A DNA stretch of 64,000 nucleotides from Cellulomonas sp. JH27-2 (GCF_014837175.1 NZ_JACYFR010000001.1:124001-188000), one strand, 5' to 3'. Shown: positions 1-9,725, numbered from the stretch's first letter. Program-made: numbers and translations. The notes: generated by a model from the letters alone, not told the origin.

Positions 1-86
1 GCGGCGGTCGCGGGCGTCGCCGCGACCACCCCCGCGAGCGCGACCGCGATCGCGGTCACCGCCCCTGTGGTTGTGCTGATCCTCAT
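1..86 (-). CDS. Secreted protein, N-terminus only (runs off the left edge)
   Basis: An ATG at 84-86 (minus strand) follows a good ribosome binding site, AAGGAG, five to six bases upstream. It opens 28 codons that read as a Sec signal peptide: a short N-region (MRISTT), an alanine/valine-rich hydrophobic core, and ATPATA near the likely cleavage site. Everything after the signal peptide lies outside the window, so the function cannot be given. Because the gene follows the secreted GH51 protein in the same direction, another secreted carbohydrate-active protein is a reasonable guess, but it is only a guess. Confidence 0.6.
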   Translation of the reverse strand, partial: MRISTTTGAVTAIAVALAGVVAATPATA

Positions 87-139
87 CAGAGCACTCCTTC
101 GTGTCTGGAAGCTGCTGGAACGTACGTGTGGTGGGTGCG

Positions 140-173
140 GCGGGGCGCCCCGGTCCGGGCCGGAGCGCCCCGC
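140..173 (-). terminator. Hairpin downstream of the GH51 gene
   Basis: GCGGGGCGC (140-148) pairs perfectly with GCGCCCCGC (165-173), and the loop itself contains CCGG/CCGG pairing. The hairpin lies just after the stop of the GH51 gene and before the next minus-strand gene. There is no clear T-run, as is common for terminators in very GC-rich actinobacteria. Confidence 0.5.
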
Positions 174-180
174 CCGCGGG

Positions 181-3100
181 CTACCGGCGGACGGTGAGTG
201 TCACGGTCCGGGTCGACGAGGCCACGCCCGACGAGCCGGCGTAGGTGACCGTGACCTTGTAGGTGCCGGCCTTGAGCTTCGCGAGCCGCACGTTCGCGGC
301 GCCCTTCGAGGACAGCGCCGCGCTCTTCGCCTGGACCTTCTTGCCCGACTTCGTGACCGTCACGGTGACCTTGCCGGTGGCCTTGACGCCGGTCGACGAC
401 GTCACGGCGACCTTGACCGTCGGCTTCGTCGTCGTGCGCACCTTGGCCGGCGCGACCGACGCCCTGGTCGCCGAGGACGCCTTGACGACCTTGAGCGACA
501 CGGCGTCCGACGAGCCGGAGAACCGCGCGTCGCCGCCGTAGACCACCGTGAGGCGGTGCGTGCCGACCTTGAGCGACGACGACAGCGACACGGTGACCCG
601 GCCGCTCGCGAGCGTGCCCCGACCGACCTGCGTCGAGCCGTCCAGCACCCGCACGGTCCCGCTGGGGGTCCCACCGGCTCCGCTCACGCGGACGGTGACC
701 TTCCCGGCGCGCCCGTAGGAGACCGGCGAGGCCGCCACGAGCGCGACGGTCGACGACGGCGCCAGGACGACGCCCGCCTTCGGGACGACGACCGAACCCG
801 TGTTCTCGACGTTGCCGACCTCGTCGACCGCGCGGAACTGCACGGTCGTCTGGGCCGAGCCGACCTGCACCGCGGACGAGTACGTGCTGTACGACCCGTT
901 CGTGCCGATCCGGTACTCGATCCGGGCCACGCCCGAACCGCCGTCGGCCGCCCGCAGCGCGACCGTCCGGGCCTTGGCGTCCACCACGGCCTGCGAGACC
1001 GGCGCCGCCGCGTCGACCGTCACGGTCAGCGACCTCTCGGCGGACACGTTGCCGGACCCGTCGACCGCCCGGGCTCGCACCACGTGCGACCCGTCCCCGG
1101 TGACCTGGACGGACGCCGATGTGCCGACGGTCGACGCCCACGCGCCGCCGTCCACGCTCAGCTCGACGTGGTCCACGCCGCGGTCGTCGGACGCCGTGGC
1201 CGTGACCGTCGCCGGGGAGGCCCGGTAGCCGTTCACCGCCGTGCCGGCCGCGGACAGGTCCGTGACCGTCGGCGCCTTCTGGTCGGTCGTGTGCAGCCGC
1301 AGGAAGGTGATCGAGTAGGCCGGGAAGTCGTAGGTGAAGTCGTTCGACAACCCCGTCAGCTCCCGGTCGACCGGCAGGATCTTGGTCTTGTCGGCCTTGG
1401 TGTTCATGTCGGTCGGGTTGCCCACCATCTCGGTGGCCGTGCCCGTCCCCGTGACCGTGACGTCCGAGACCTGGACCTGCGTGCGCAGGCTGCGGTCCGC
1501 GGTGTTGACGACCTTGACCAGCAGGTCGCCCGTGCTCTGGTCGCGGGTGACCACCTGGTAGATCTCGGTGGTGGGCAGCTCGTCGGTGTAGTCGATCTGC
1601 AGCTCGCCGTCCAGGTAGAGCTGGATGTGGCGACCGTCGACGACGACCTTCACCTTGTAGGTCTGGCCCGTGACGACCGACGTGTTCTCGACGGCCTTGA
1701 CCTCGCTGGCGCTGCCGCCCGTGGCCTTCTGCAGGACGGACCGGGTGTTGTTCCAGCCACCCAGGTTCCACCAGAAGAAGTTGTTCGGGCCGCCGGCCGC
1801 GAAGCCGACGAGGAAGCCCTCGCTGCCGGAGATCTTGCGGGCGTCGACCTCGAACGTGTAGTCCGACCAGTCCTTGGTGTAGGCGTCCGTGATGATCGAG
1901 CGGGCGTCGTTGACGGTCGTCGAGCTCTGCACGTACTCACCGTTGGTCACCGCCCACGTGCCGGACTGGCGCTGCCACCTGCTCGCGTCGGTGAACGTGT
2001 CGCTGAACAGCTCGCCGTCCGCGCCGGTCACCTTGACGTTGTCGTAGGCCGCGGCCGTGGACCACGTCGACAGGAACACGCCACCGGTGAGGTCGGGGAC
2101 CTCCGGGGCCGGGCCCTCGTAGGTGCTCGGCACCACCTGGTCGCCGCGGTTGTTCGAGAACAGCTTCTGCACGTAGTAGTTGACCGAGCCCCACGACTCG
2201 TCGTTGTCGAACCAGATGGCGTCCGGGCTCCACTGCACGTAGTCCTCGTTGGCCAGCAGCGGCGCGTACGACGCCAGCTTGACCACGTCGGAGTTCCGCT
2301 CCAGACCCGTCATGTACGAGGCCTCCGACAGCGCGTTCCACATCGTGTTCCCCTGGCTGGCGTACTCGCCGAGGAAGACGTCGGGACCGGAACGGTCGTA
2401 GGTGTCGTAGCGGTCGTTGTTGGCCAGGAACCACGACGGGTCGTTGTAGTAGTGCTCGTCGACGAGGTCGACCTTCTGCTTCTTGTTGAAGGCCCACAGC
2501 GTGTCGAACCGGCTGCCGGAGTCGTCCGGACCGGAGTTCGACAAGATCTTCACGTCCGGGTACTTCGCGGCGACGGCGTCGCGGAACTTCGGGAAGTTCG
2601 CCTCGAACGTCGTCGTGTTCTCCTCGTTGCCCAGGCCGATGTAGCGCAGGTTGAACGGCTCCGGGTGGCCGAGCGCCGCACGGCGCGCGCCCCACGTCGT
2701 CGTGACGTCGCCGTTGGCGAACTCGATGAGGTCCACGGTGTCCTGCACCCACTGCTTGATGCGGGCGGCGTCCGTCATTTCGGGGATCGTCGAGCCGCAG
2801 CCGTTGGCACCCACCGAGAGCACGGGCAGCGGCGTGGCGCCCAGGTCCTCGGCGAGCTCGAAGTACTCGAGGTAACCGATGCCGTAGGACTGGTTGTAGC
2901 CCCAGAAGTTCCAGTTGGTGGCGCGCTCCTCGACCGGGCCGAGCGTCTCCTTCCACTGGTAGGTGCGCTTGCGGTCGGTGTAGCCCGAACCGGAGTAGGA
3001 GTCGAACGTGCCGACGTTGGTGACGCAGCCGCCCGGGAACCGCAGGAACGACGGGTTGAGCGCCGCGATCTTGTCCGCCAGGTCCTTGCGCAGCGACGTC

Positions 3101-4827
3101 TTGCCGTTGACCGGCCCCACCCAGGTGTCCTCGGGGAACAGCGAGACCATGTCGAGGCGCAGCGTCCCGGTGGCGCCGGCGAGCACGGCCAGGCGGCCCG
3201 CCGCCGTCGTGGCGTCCGCCGTCAGGGTCGCCGTGTACTTCTTCCAAGTGTCGGAGCCGCCGACGGCGACGGTGCCCGCCGCGAAGACCGTGTCCCCGGC
3301 CGCGTTCTCGACCTGAACGGTCAGGTCCTGCGCGACGCTCGAGCGCGCCCAGACCGAGAAGTCGTACGTCTGGCCGGCCTTCAGCGCCAGACCCGAGTTG
3401 TAGCCCGCGTTGCGGATGCCGGCTCCTGCGCCCGTCGCATCGAGCTTCAGGTAGTTGCGGTTGGTCGCTTTCAGGCGGTCGCCGTCGTTGACGACGGTGC
3501 CCGTGCTGCCCGCACCGTCACCGCGCTCGAGCACGTCCCAAGCCGTCAGGCCGGTGAACGAGGAGTTGTCCGAAGCGTTGAACTCGAAGGACCGGTTGCG
3601 GACGAGCTCGGCGTACAGGCCGCCGTCCGCGGCGTAGTTGATGTCCTCGTAGAAGATGCCGTAGAGGTCGTCGGAGATGTCGACGCTCGTCGCGCCGCCG
3701 TCCACCGCCAGCGTGCCGGTGGTCGCCGCCTGGTACTCGATCGTCAGCGCGGTCGCGTCCTGCTCGTCGCCCAGCGTCAGCAGACCGTCGCCGTCGAGCC
3801 TGACGTACGGCGCTCCGGCCGCGAGCCGCAGGACCAGCTTGCCGCCGCCCGCGTCCGTGAACCGCAGGGCGCTGGCGGCGCCGTCCGCGTCACCCAGCAC
3901 CAGGCGCCCGTCGGCCGCGACCACGGGCAGGTTCCCGTCCCGCGTGCGCAGGCTGACGGAGCCGTCGCCCAGGTCCGTCGGCACCAGGCCGACGACGCTC
4001 TGCGGCCGGTCGGACGTCAGCGCCAGGACGCCGTCCCGGTCGACGAGGTAGCGCGGACCGGACGCGGCGTGCACGGTGAACGGACCGGTCGGCACCGTGT
4101 CGGCACCCTCGGCCGTCGTGAGGCCGAAGGAGTCGAACCGGACCGTGTGCGACGTGCCGTCCTGAGCCGCCAGCGCATACAGGCCGACGGCGGTCATGTC
4201 GAAGCCGACCGTCGTGGTGTTGGCCGGCACCCAGCCGGTGCCGTCCCAGTAGCTGGTGGTGACCTGGTCACCCGTGCGCTTCAGCTGCAGCGTCTCGCCC
4301 GTCGAGCCCGGCCGGTCCTCGAAGTCGAGCGCGGCAAACGAGCCGCCCGTCTCGGCGTCCGTCTCGATCGCGCGACCGGACGGCGCCAGGTCGCCCACGT
4401 ACGTCAGGCCAGCACGGACGTAGTTGTCCATGTCCTTCCAGGCGATGATCCCCGCGCCCTGGTAGACCTTGGACACCGCGCCGCTGAACGTCGCGACCGC
4501 GGTGAAGTCACCGGCGGGGACGTCCACCATGAACACGTTCTTGGCCGAGTTCGCGGTCTGCCACGTGTCGCCGGTCTGCGACTGCAGCGTGAGCGCCCCG
4601 TCGCCCAGGGACCACGCCGACGGCGCCTCCTGGGTGATCGACCAGTGCGGGTCCAGCGTCGTGCCGTCGAAGTCGTCGGTCCAGGCCTGCGGTTCCGGAT
4701 CCGCCGCGGACGCCGGCGCACCCACGGCCACGGCACCGGCCGTGACCAGGGCGAATGCCGTCAATCCGGCAGCCAGACGGGCCGTGCGGCGGTGCCGCGC
4801 TCCCGTCGTCGGGGCATGTGCAATCAT
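181..4827 (-). CDS. Secreted multidomain GH51 alpha-L-arabinofuranosidase
   Basis: This 1548-aa secreted enzyme should remove alpha-L-arabinofuranosyl residues from arabinan or arabinoxylan. A signal peptide (residues 1 to about 42, ending APASAA) is followed by a concanavalin-like beta-sandwich (about 45-240), a fascin/beta-trefoil-like stretch (about 250-370), then a GH51 region starting near residue 380 and including a CBM4/9-like segment. The probable acid/base is Glu735 in GLGNEEN and the nucleophile Glu821 in FLGEYASQ. A second concanavalin-like domain (about 910-1080) interrupts the GH51 C-terminal beta-sandwich, which resumes before residue 1180. The tail has OmpL47/Ig-like repeats and ends in a basic VRR, with no sortase signal or membrane anchor. 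The ATG start has AGGAG upstream. It follows a sugar importer operon, separated from it by a terminator-like hairpin. The family call is firm; the exact substrate is not. Confidence 0.9.
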   Translation of the reverse strand: MIAHAPTTGARHRRTARLAAGLTAFALVTAGAVAVGAPASAADPEPQAWTDDFDGTTLDPHWSITQEAPSAWSLGDGALTLQSQTGDTWQTANSAKNVFMVDVPAGDFTAVATFSGAVSKVYQGAGIIAWKDMDNYVRAGLTYVGDLAPSGRAIETDAETGGSFAALDFEDRPGSTGETLQLKRTGDQVTTSYWDGTGWVPANTTTVGFDMTAVGLYALAAQDGTSHTVRFDSFGLTTAEGADTVPTGPFTVHAASGPRYLVDRDGVLALTSDRPQSVVGLVPTDLGDGSVSLRTRDGNLPVVAADGRLVLGDADGAASALRFTDAGGGKLVLRLAAGAPYVRLDGDGLLTLGDEQDATALTIEYQAATTGTLAVDGGATSVDISDDLYGIFYEDINYAADGGLYAELVRNRSFEFNASDNSSFTGLTAWDVLERGDGAGSTGTVVNDGDRLKATNRNYLKLDATGAGAGIRNAGYNSGLALKAGQTYDFSVWARSSVAQDLTVQVENAAGDTVFAAGTVAVGGSDTWKKYTATLTADATTAAGRLAVLAGATGTLRLDMVSLFPEDTWVGPVNGKTSLRKDLADKIAALNPSFLRFPGGCVTNVGTFDSYSGSGYTDRKRTYQWKETLGPVEERATNWNFWGYNQSYGIGYLEYFELAEDLGATPLPVLSVGANGCGSTIPEMTDAARIKQWVQDTVDLIEFANGDVTTTWGARRAALGHPEPFNLRYIGLGNEENTTTFEANFPKFRDAVAAKYPDVKILSNSGPDDSGSRFDTLWAFNKKQKVDLVDEHYYNDPSWFLANNDRYDTYDRSGPDVFLGEYASQGNTMWNALSEASYMTGLERNSDVVKLASYAPLLANEDYVQWSPDAIWFDNDESWGSVNYYVQKLFSNNRGDQVVPSTYEGPAPEVPDLTGGVFLSTWSTAAAYDNVKVTGADGELFSDTFTDASRWQRQSGTWAVTNGEYVQSSTTVNDARSIITDAYTKDWSDYTFEVDARKISGSEGFLVGFAAGGPNNFFWWNLGGWNNTRSVLQKATGGSASEVKAVENTSVVTGQTYKVKVVVDGRHIQLYLDGELQIDYTDELPTTEIYQVVTRDQSTGDLLVKVVNTADRSLRTQVQVSDVTVTGTGTATEMVGNPTDMNTKADKTKILPVDRELTGLSNDFTYDFPAYSITFLRLHTTDQKAPTVTDLSAAGTAVNGYRASPATVTATASDDRGVDHVELSVDGGAWASTVGTSASVQVTGDGSHVVRARAVDGSGNVSAERSLTVTVDAAAPVSQAVVDAKARTVALRAADGGSGVARIEYRIGTNGSYSTYSSAVQVGSAQTTVQFRAVDEVGNVENTGSVVVPKAGVVLAPSSTVALVAASPVSYGRAGKVTVRVSGAGGTPSGTVRVLDGSTQVGRGTLASGRVTVSLSSSLKVGTHRLTVVYGGDARFSGSSDAVSLKVVKASSATRASVAPAKVRTTTKPTVKVAVTSSTGVKATGKVTVTVTKSGKKVQAKSAALSSKGAANVRLAKLKAGTYKVTVTYAGSSGVASSTRTVTLTVRR

Positions 4828-4912
4828 CGTCAGTGCTCCTACCTCTCCCAGGTGTGGTGCGCCCGATCACGGCCCGTGCGCTTCGTTGCCCACGGACCCG
4901 GATCGGCAGCCC

Positions 4913-4960
4913 CCGTCCACGCCAGGGACTCACCGGTGGCAGCCGGCCCTGGCGGGACGG
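4913..4960 (-). terminator. Terminator-like hairpin after yjfF
   Basis: CCGTCCaCGCCAGGG (4913-4927) pairs with CCCTGGCGGGACGG (4947-4960), a 14-bp stem with one bulged A. It lies in the 180-bp gap between the end of the importer operon and the GH51 gene, so it probably separates the two transcripts. No T-run is visible. Confidence 0.5.
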
Positions 4961-5007
4961 GAGCGTGCCGTCCTCATGCGTATGAAGTTGTGGATGGGTG
5001 GGTGGCG

Positions 5008-6042
5008 CTACCTGCGCCGGACGACCAGCAGACGCTGCAGGATCACGAACACCAGCAGCAGCGCGCCGATCACGATCTTGGTCCACCACGACGAGAGCGT
5101 GCCCTCGAACGTGATGATGGTCTGGATGAGGCCGAGCACCAGCACGCCCAGCACGGACCCGAGCACGAAGCCCGAGCCACCCGTCAGCAGCGTGCCGCCG
5201 ATGACGACCGCGGCGATCGCGTCGAGCTCCATGCCGACACCGGTCAGCGAGTAGCCCGACCGCGCGAACACCGCGAAGAGCAGGCCGCCCAGACCGGCGC
5301 ACGTACCCGAGATGACGTAGACGAGCACCTTGGTACGCGCCACCGGCAGGCCCATGAGGCGGGCCGACTGCTCGTTGCCGCCGATCGCGTAGACCGTGCG
5401 GCCGAACCGCGTGTAGTGCAGCGTCACGAACGCGACGAGGACGACGCTCAGGGCGATGACCCCGCTGGGGGTCACGGCGAAGTTGTCGACGATCTCCCAC
5501 CGCGTCTCGGACAGCTTGACGATGGTCGCGTCCGTGATCGGGATCGACTCGGGCGCCACGACGTAGCACAGGCCGCGGGCCAGGAACATCGCGGCCAACG
5601 TCGCGATGAAGGGTTGGATCTCGAACACGTGGACCATCACGCCCACGATCCAGCCGATCAGCGTCCCCACCAGGATGGAGGCGGGGATCGTGATGATCGC
5701 GTCCCAGCCGTGCAGGAACATCCACGCGGAGATGCAGGTGGACAGCGCGACGACCGCGCCGACGGACAGGTCGATGCCGCCCGTGAGGATCACGAACGTC
5801 ATGCCCACGGCGACGACGATGAGGAACGAGTTGTTGATGAACAGGTTGGCCATGACGCGGCCGGACAGGAAGTTCTCGTACCGCGTCCCGCCGATGACGA
5901 GCATCAGCACGAGCACGACGAAGGTGCCGAGCACCGGCAGGTAGCGGCGGTCGAGCACGGGCAGGCTGCGTCGGGGGGCGGGCTTCACCGTCGGCTGCGG
6001 GCCCTTGCCCGAGGCCTGGACGGTCATCTGGTCGGTAGCCAT
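5008..6042 (-). CDS. yjfF: Sugar ABC transporter permease, YjfF type
   Basis: This 344-aa inner-membrane permease belongs to the BPD_transp_2 (RbsC/YjfF) family, with about 8-10 hydrophobic segments and the conserved TGGIDLSVGAVVAL signature. It forms the membrane channel of an importer together with the preceding permease. The ATG start (MATDQMTV) overlaps the stop of the upstream permease as TGATG, which fixes the start and implies translational coupling. In E. coli YtfQRT-YjfF imports galactofuranose; relatives in arabinose loci may import L-arabinose. The context here (GH51, araBAD) favours an arabinose-type substrate, but this is inferred. Confidence 0.88.
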   Translation of the reverse strand: MATDQMTVQASGKGPQPTVKPAPRRSLPVLDRRYLPVLGTFVVLVLMLVIGGTRYENFLSGRVMANLFINNSFLIVVAVGMTFVILTGGIDLSVGAVVALSTCISAWMFLHGWDAIITIPASILVGTLIGWIVGVMVHVFEIQPFIATLAAMFLARGLCYVVAPESIPITDATIVKLSETRWEIVDNFAVTPSGVIALSVVLVAFVTLHYTRFGRTVYAIGGNEQSARLMGLPVARTKVLVYVISGTCAGLGGLLFAVFARSGYSLTGVGMELDAIAAVVIGGTLLTGGSGFVLGSVLGVLVLGLIQTIITFEGTLSSWWTKIVIGALLLVFVILQRLLVVRRR

Positions 6043-7079
6043 CAGGCCGGCACCTCCACGGGCACGGGAGCCGCCTTCCTGCGGCGGGCTCGCAGCTTGT
6101 GCTGCACCACGGGGGACTGCAGCAGGCACACGACGATGACGACGAGGGCCTTGAACAGGGACACGGCGTTCACCGGGATGCCGATGACCGTGATGGACAG
6201 GGTCAGCGTGGTGATGACCAGGACGCCGACGAGCGTGCCGGTGAGCGAGAACTTGCCGCCCGCCAGCGAGGTGCCGCCGATGACGACCGCGAGGATCGCG
6301 TCGAGCTCGATGAACAGGCCGGCGTTGTTGGAGTCGGCCGCCATGATGTTGGAGCTCTGCAGGAACCCGGCGATGCAGGCGAACAGCGCGCACAGCACGT
6401 ACACGGTCCAGATGATCGTCCGGGCCCGGACGCCGGCGAGCCGCGACGCGACCGGGTTGATGCCGACCGACTCGATCAGCACACCCAGCGCGGTCCGGCG
6501 GGTCACCACGGCGACGACGGCGAAGAAGAAGCCGGCGATCAGCGCGGCGATCGGCAGGCCGAGCCAGAACCCGGAGGCCAGCGCCTTGTAGGGCGCGCTG
6601 GTCACGGTGGTGATCTGACCGCCGGTGATGAGCATGGCGATGCCGCGCCCCGCGGTCATCAGGACCAGCGTCGCGATGATCGGTTGGATGCCGAGGACCG
6701 CCACGAGGAAGCCGTTGAAGACGCCGATGACCAGGCAGACCGCCAGGCCGGTCGCCATGGCGAGCGCGACGGTGGTGAGCGAGCCGGGGTCCGGGCTGTC
6801 CGCGATCTGCGAGAGCGTCACCGCTCCGGCGATCGCCATTACGGCGCCGACCGACAGGTCGATGCCGCGGGTGGCGATGACGAGCGTCATGCCGAGCGCG
6901 ACGAGCAGCAGGATCGAGGACCGGCGCAGGATGTCGATCGGGCCGCCGTACAGGTGACCGTCACGGATAGTGACCTCGATGAACGTGTGGTGCTTGAGCG
7001 TGCTCGCCAGCAGGAGCACGAACAGGGCGACGATCGGCCAGAACAGCCGGTGCCGCGTGAGTTGGGCCAGCCCGGTCAT
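6042..7079 (-). CDS. ytfT: Sugar ABC transporter permease, YtfT type
   Basis: This is a 345-aa polytopic membrane protein of the same permease family as its downstream neighbour, with the signature ATRGIDLSVGAVMAI and a VIGGTSLAGG motif near the C-terminus. The start MTGLAQLTRHRLFW overlaps the ATPase stop codon as ATGA. Two paralogous permeases after one double ATPase is the standard arrangement of ytfR-ytfT-yjfF. The basic tail (KLRARRRK) is expected to face the cytoplasm. Confidence 0.88.
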   Translation of the reverse strand: MTGLAQLTRHRLFWPIVALFVLLLASTLKHHTFIEVTIRDGHLYGGPIDILRRSSILLLVALGMTLVIATRGIDLSVGAVMAIAGAVTLSQIADSPDPGSLTTVALAMATGLAVCLVIGVFNGFLVAVLGIQPIIATLVLMTAGRGIAMLITGGQITTVTSAPYKALASGFWLGLPIAALIAGFFFAVVAVVTRRTALGVLIESVGINPVASRLAGVRARTIIWTVYVLCALFACIAGFLQSSNIMAADSNNAGLFIELDAILAVVIGGTSLAGGKFSLTGTLVGVLVITTLTLSITVIGIPVNAVSLFKALVVIVVCLLQSPVVQHKLRARRRKAAPVPVEVPA

Positions 7080-8608
7080 GCGCTGGTTCCTCCGCTCGCG
7101 ATGAGGTCGACGACGACGTCGGTCGTGACGTCCTGGGAGTTGACGAGCTCGGCGACCTTGCGGCGGTCGCGCAGCACCGCGATGCGGTGCGAGAGGCGCA
7201 GGACCTCGTCGAGCTCGGCCGAGATGAAGACGACGGACATGCCCTGGGACGCGAGCTCGGCGACGAGCTTCTGGATCTCCGCCTTGGCGCCGACGTCGAT
7301 GCCACGGGTGGGCTCGTCCAGGATCAGGAGCTTGGGGGCGGTGGCGAGCCACCGCGCCAGCAGCACCTTCTGCTGGTTCCCGCCGGACAGGTTGCCGGCG
7401 ATCGCGTCGGGGTTGGCCGGGCGGACCCCGAGCGCCTTGATGTACCGGTCGACGACCTCGTCGGCCTTGCGGCTCGGGACCCGACGCAGCCAGCCGCGCT
7501 CGGCCTGCAGGCCCAGCACGATGTTCTCGCGAACCGTCAGGTCACCGATGATGCCCTCGGTCTTGCGGCTCTCCGAGGAGAAGACGATGGACCGAGACAG
7601 GCCCGCGCGCGGGTTGCGCAGCCGGACGGGCTCGCCGGCCACGCGCGTCTCGCCGGAGTCGGCGTGGTCGGCGCCGTACAGCAGCCGCGCGAGCTCGGTG
7701 CGTCCCGACCCGAGCAGGCCCGCCAGCCCGACGATCTCTCCCGGGAAGATGTCGAGGTCGAACGGCTCGATGGAGCCCTTGCGGCCCACGCCGATCGCCT
7801 GCAGGTACGGCGTTCCCGTCCAGTCCACGACGGCCCGCTCGGAGCTGGTCTCGAGCTCGGACAGGACCTCGAGCTCACGGCCGATCATCTTGCCGACCAG
7901 CTCGACGCGCGAGAGCTCCTCGGTGCGATACTCCCCCACGAGCGTGCCGTTGCGCAGCACGGTCAGGCGGTCGCTGATCGCGTAGATCTGGTCCAGGAAG
8001 TGCGACACGAACAGGATCGCCACGCCGCGGTCGCGCAGCGTGCGCACCACGTCGAACAGCCGCGCGACCTCGTCGGCGTCCAGGCTGGACGTGGGCTCGT
8101 CGAGGATCAGGACGCGCGCGTCCACGACCATGGCGCGCGAGATGGCGACCAGCTGCTGCACCGCGAGCGAGTGGCTCGAGAGCGAGGAGCGGGGGTCGAT
8201 GTCCAGGTTGAGCGCCTGCAGGTAGCCGCGGGCGGCCTTGCGCGTCGCGTGCCAGTCGATCACGCCGAACCGGCGGATCTCGTGGCCCAGCATGACGTTC
8301 TCGGCCACGGACAGGTTGTCGGTCAGGTTGACCTCTTGGTACACCGTGCTGACGCCCGCGGCCTGGGCTGCTGCCGGTCCGGAGAAGACCTGCTCGACAC
8401 CGCCGACGACGATGCGGCCGGAGTCGATGCCGTAGACGCCGGTCAGCGCCTTGATCAGCGTGGACTTGCCCGCGCCGTTCTCGCCCATGAGGGCGTGCAC
8501 CTCACCGGGAAGGAGCCGGAAGTCGACCCCGTCGAGCGCCTTGACGCCGGGAAAGGTGATGGAGATCCCCGTCATCTCGACGATCGGGGTCGTGCTCTGC
8601 TCGGTCAT
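7076..8608 (-). CDS. ytfR: Sugar ABC transporter ATP-binding protein, YtfR type
   Basis: This 510-aa protein contains two fused ABC ATPase domains, as in RbsA/MglA/YtfR. The first has a Walker A GENGAGKST at residues 42-50 and a Walker B ending ILDEPTSSLD. The second has a degenerate Walker A (GLLGSGRTE), the signature LSGGNQQK and LILDEPTRGID. It energises import through the two downstream permeases. The chosen ATG has GAGAGG about six bases upstream; longer reading upstream has no matching family sequence. A strong hairpin lies between it and the binding-protein gene. Confidence 0.9.
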   Translation of the reverse strand: MTEQSTTPIVEMTGISITFPGVKALDGVDFRLLPGEVHALMGENGAGKSTLIKALTGVYGIDSGRIVVGGVEQVFSGPAAAQAAGVSTVYQEVNLTDNLSVAENVMLGHEIRRFGVIDWHATRKAARGYLQALNLDIDPRSSLSSHSLAVQQLVAISRAMVVDARVLILDEPTSSLDADEVARLFDVVRTLRDRGVAILFVSHFLDQIYAISDRLTVLRNGTLVGEYRTEELSRVELVGKMIGRELEVLSELETSSERAVVDWTGTPYLQAIGVGRKGSIEPFDLDIFPGEIVGLAGLLGSGRTELARLLYGADHADSGETRVAGEPVRLRNPRAGLSRSIVFSSESRKTEGIIGDLTVRENIVLGLQAERGWLRRVPSRKADEVVDRYIKALGVRPANPDAIAGNLSGGNQQKVLLARWLATAPKLLILDEPTRGIDVGAKAEIQKLVAELASQGMSVVFISAELDEVLRLSHRIAVLRDRRKVAELVNSQDVTTDVVVDLIASGGTSA

Positions 8609-8655
8609 CGTCGACCTCTCGTGCTGGTGTCGTGCCGGGCGTCCTGGGAAGACCT

Positions 8656-8699
8656 GCGCCCCCGGGAACGCGACGTCGCCGTCGCGATCCCGAGGGCGC
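8656..8699 (-). promoter_or_regulatory. Intercistronic hairpin between ytfQ and ytfR
   Basis: A 19-bp stem with two mismatches is formed by 8656-8674 and 8681-8699, with a 6-base loop. It lies just after the stop of the binding-protein gene. Such elements usually act as partial terminators or protect the upstream mRNA from 3' decay, giving more binding protein than membrane components. Confidence 0.55.
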
Positions 8700-8708
8700 A
8701 GCCGTCCG

Positions 8709-9725
8709 TCAGTACTGCCGGTCGGGCAGAGCGGCCTTGGCCTGCTCCTGGTCGAACGCACCGTCCTGCGTGACGATGCGCGGCTCGACGGTGCCACCAT
8801 CGTGCAGCGTCTGGATGATCTTGGCCAGGTCCGGGCCGAGCAGCGGGTTGCACTCGACGATGTAGTTGATCTTGCCCTCGGACAGGGCGGTCATGCCGTC
8901 CTTGACACCGTCGATCGAGACGATCTTGATGTCCTTGCCGGGGGTCTTGCCGGCGGCCTCGATGGCCTCGATCGCGCCGAGCGCCATGTCGTCGTTGTGC
9001 GCGTAGACCACGTCGATGTCCGGGTTGGACTGCAGGAAGCCCTCCATGACCTTCTTGCCACCGTCACGCGTGAAGTCACCGGTCTGCGACGCGATGATCT
9101 TGATGTTGGTGTTGTCCTTGGTCGCGTCCAGGAAGCCCTGCTTGCGGTCGATGGCCGGAGCCGAACCGGTGGTGCCCTGGAGCTCGACGACGTTGATCGG
9201 CTCGGTGCCCAGGTTGTTGGAGACCCACTCGCCGACGCGCTTGCCCTCCTCGACGAAGTCCGAGCCGATGAAGGTCTTGTAGAGCGTCTTGTCCTGCGTG
9301 TCGACCGCGCGGTCCGTGAGGATCACGGGGATGTTGGCCGACTTGGCCTCCTGGAGCACCGCGTCCCAGCCGGTCTCGACGACGGGCGAGAAGGCGATGT
9401 AGTCGACGCCCTGCGCGATGTAGGAGCGGATCGCCTGGATCTGGTTCTCCTGCTTCTGCTGCGCGTCCGAGAAGCTCAGGTCGAACCCGTTCTCCTTGGT
9501 GAGCGTGTCCTGGATGGACTTGGTGTTGGCCGCGCGCCAGCCCGACTCGGCGCCGACCTGCGAGAAGCCGACCTTGATGGTGTCGCCCGAGCTGCCGCCC
9601 GTGTCGCCGGTCGACGAGCTGCCCGCGTCGGTCTTCGTGTCACCGTCGTCGCTGGAGCAGGCCGACAGGCCGAGGGCCAGGACCGCCACACCGGCTGCGA
9701 GCATCGAGAACTTCTTGCTGACCAT
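8709..9725 (-). CDS. ytfQ: Sugar-binding lipoprotein, YtfQ type
   Basis: This 338-aa periplasmic-binding-protein-like lipoprotein has a signal peptide ending in the lipobox LSAC (Cys23), then an acidic/serine linker and a type-1 sugar-binding fold. Stretches such as SDAQQKQENQIQAIRS, SPVVETGWDAVLQEAK, VVELQGTTGSAPAIDRK and VYAHNDDMALGAIEAIEAAG match the E. coli galactofuranose-binding YtfQ very closely. It should capture a furanose sugar outside the membrane and hand it to the YtfT/YjfF channel. The ATG at 9725 has GAGGAGGAG upstream; a longer reading adds an arginine-rich extension before the signal peptide and is unlikely. A promoter with an operator over its -10 box lies upstream. Confidence 0.92.
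   Translation of the reverse strand: MVSKKFSMLAAGVAVLALGLSACSSDDGDTKTDAGSSSTGDTGGSSGDTIKVGFSQVGAESGWRAANTKSIQDTLTKENGFDLSFSDAQQKQENQIQAIRSYIAQGVDYIAFSPVVETGWDAVLQEAKSANIPVILTDRAVDTQDKTLYKTFIGSDFVEEGKRVGEWVSNNLGTEPINVVELQGTTGSAPAIDRKQGFLDATKDNTNIKIIASQTGDFTRDGGKKVMEGFLQSNPDIDVVYAHNDDMALGAIEAIEAAGKTPGKDIKIVSIDGVKDGMTALSEGKINYIVECNPLLGPDLAKIIQTLHDGGTVEPRIVTQDGAFDQEQAKAALPDRQY

Noticed and set aside
67..6591. A 2174-codon open frame on the plus strand opposite the GH51 and permease genes
   Set aside because: It is arginine/histidine-rich shadow coding of the real minus-strand genes, with no domain and no ribosome site.
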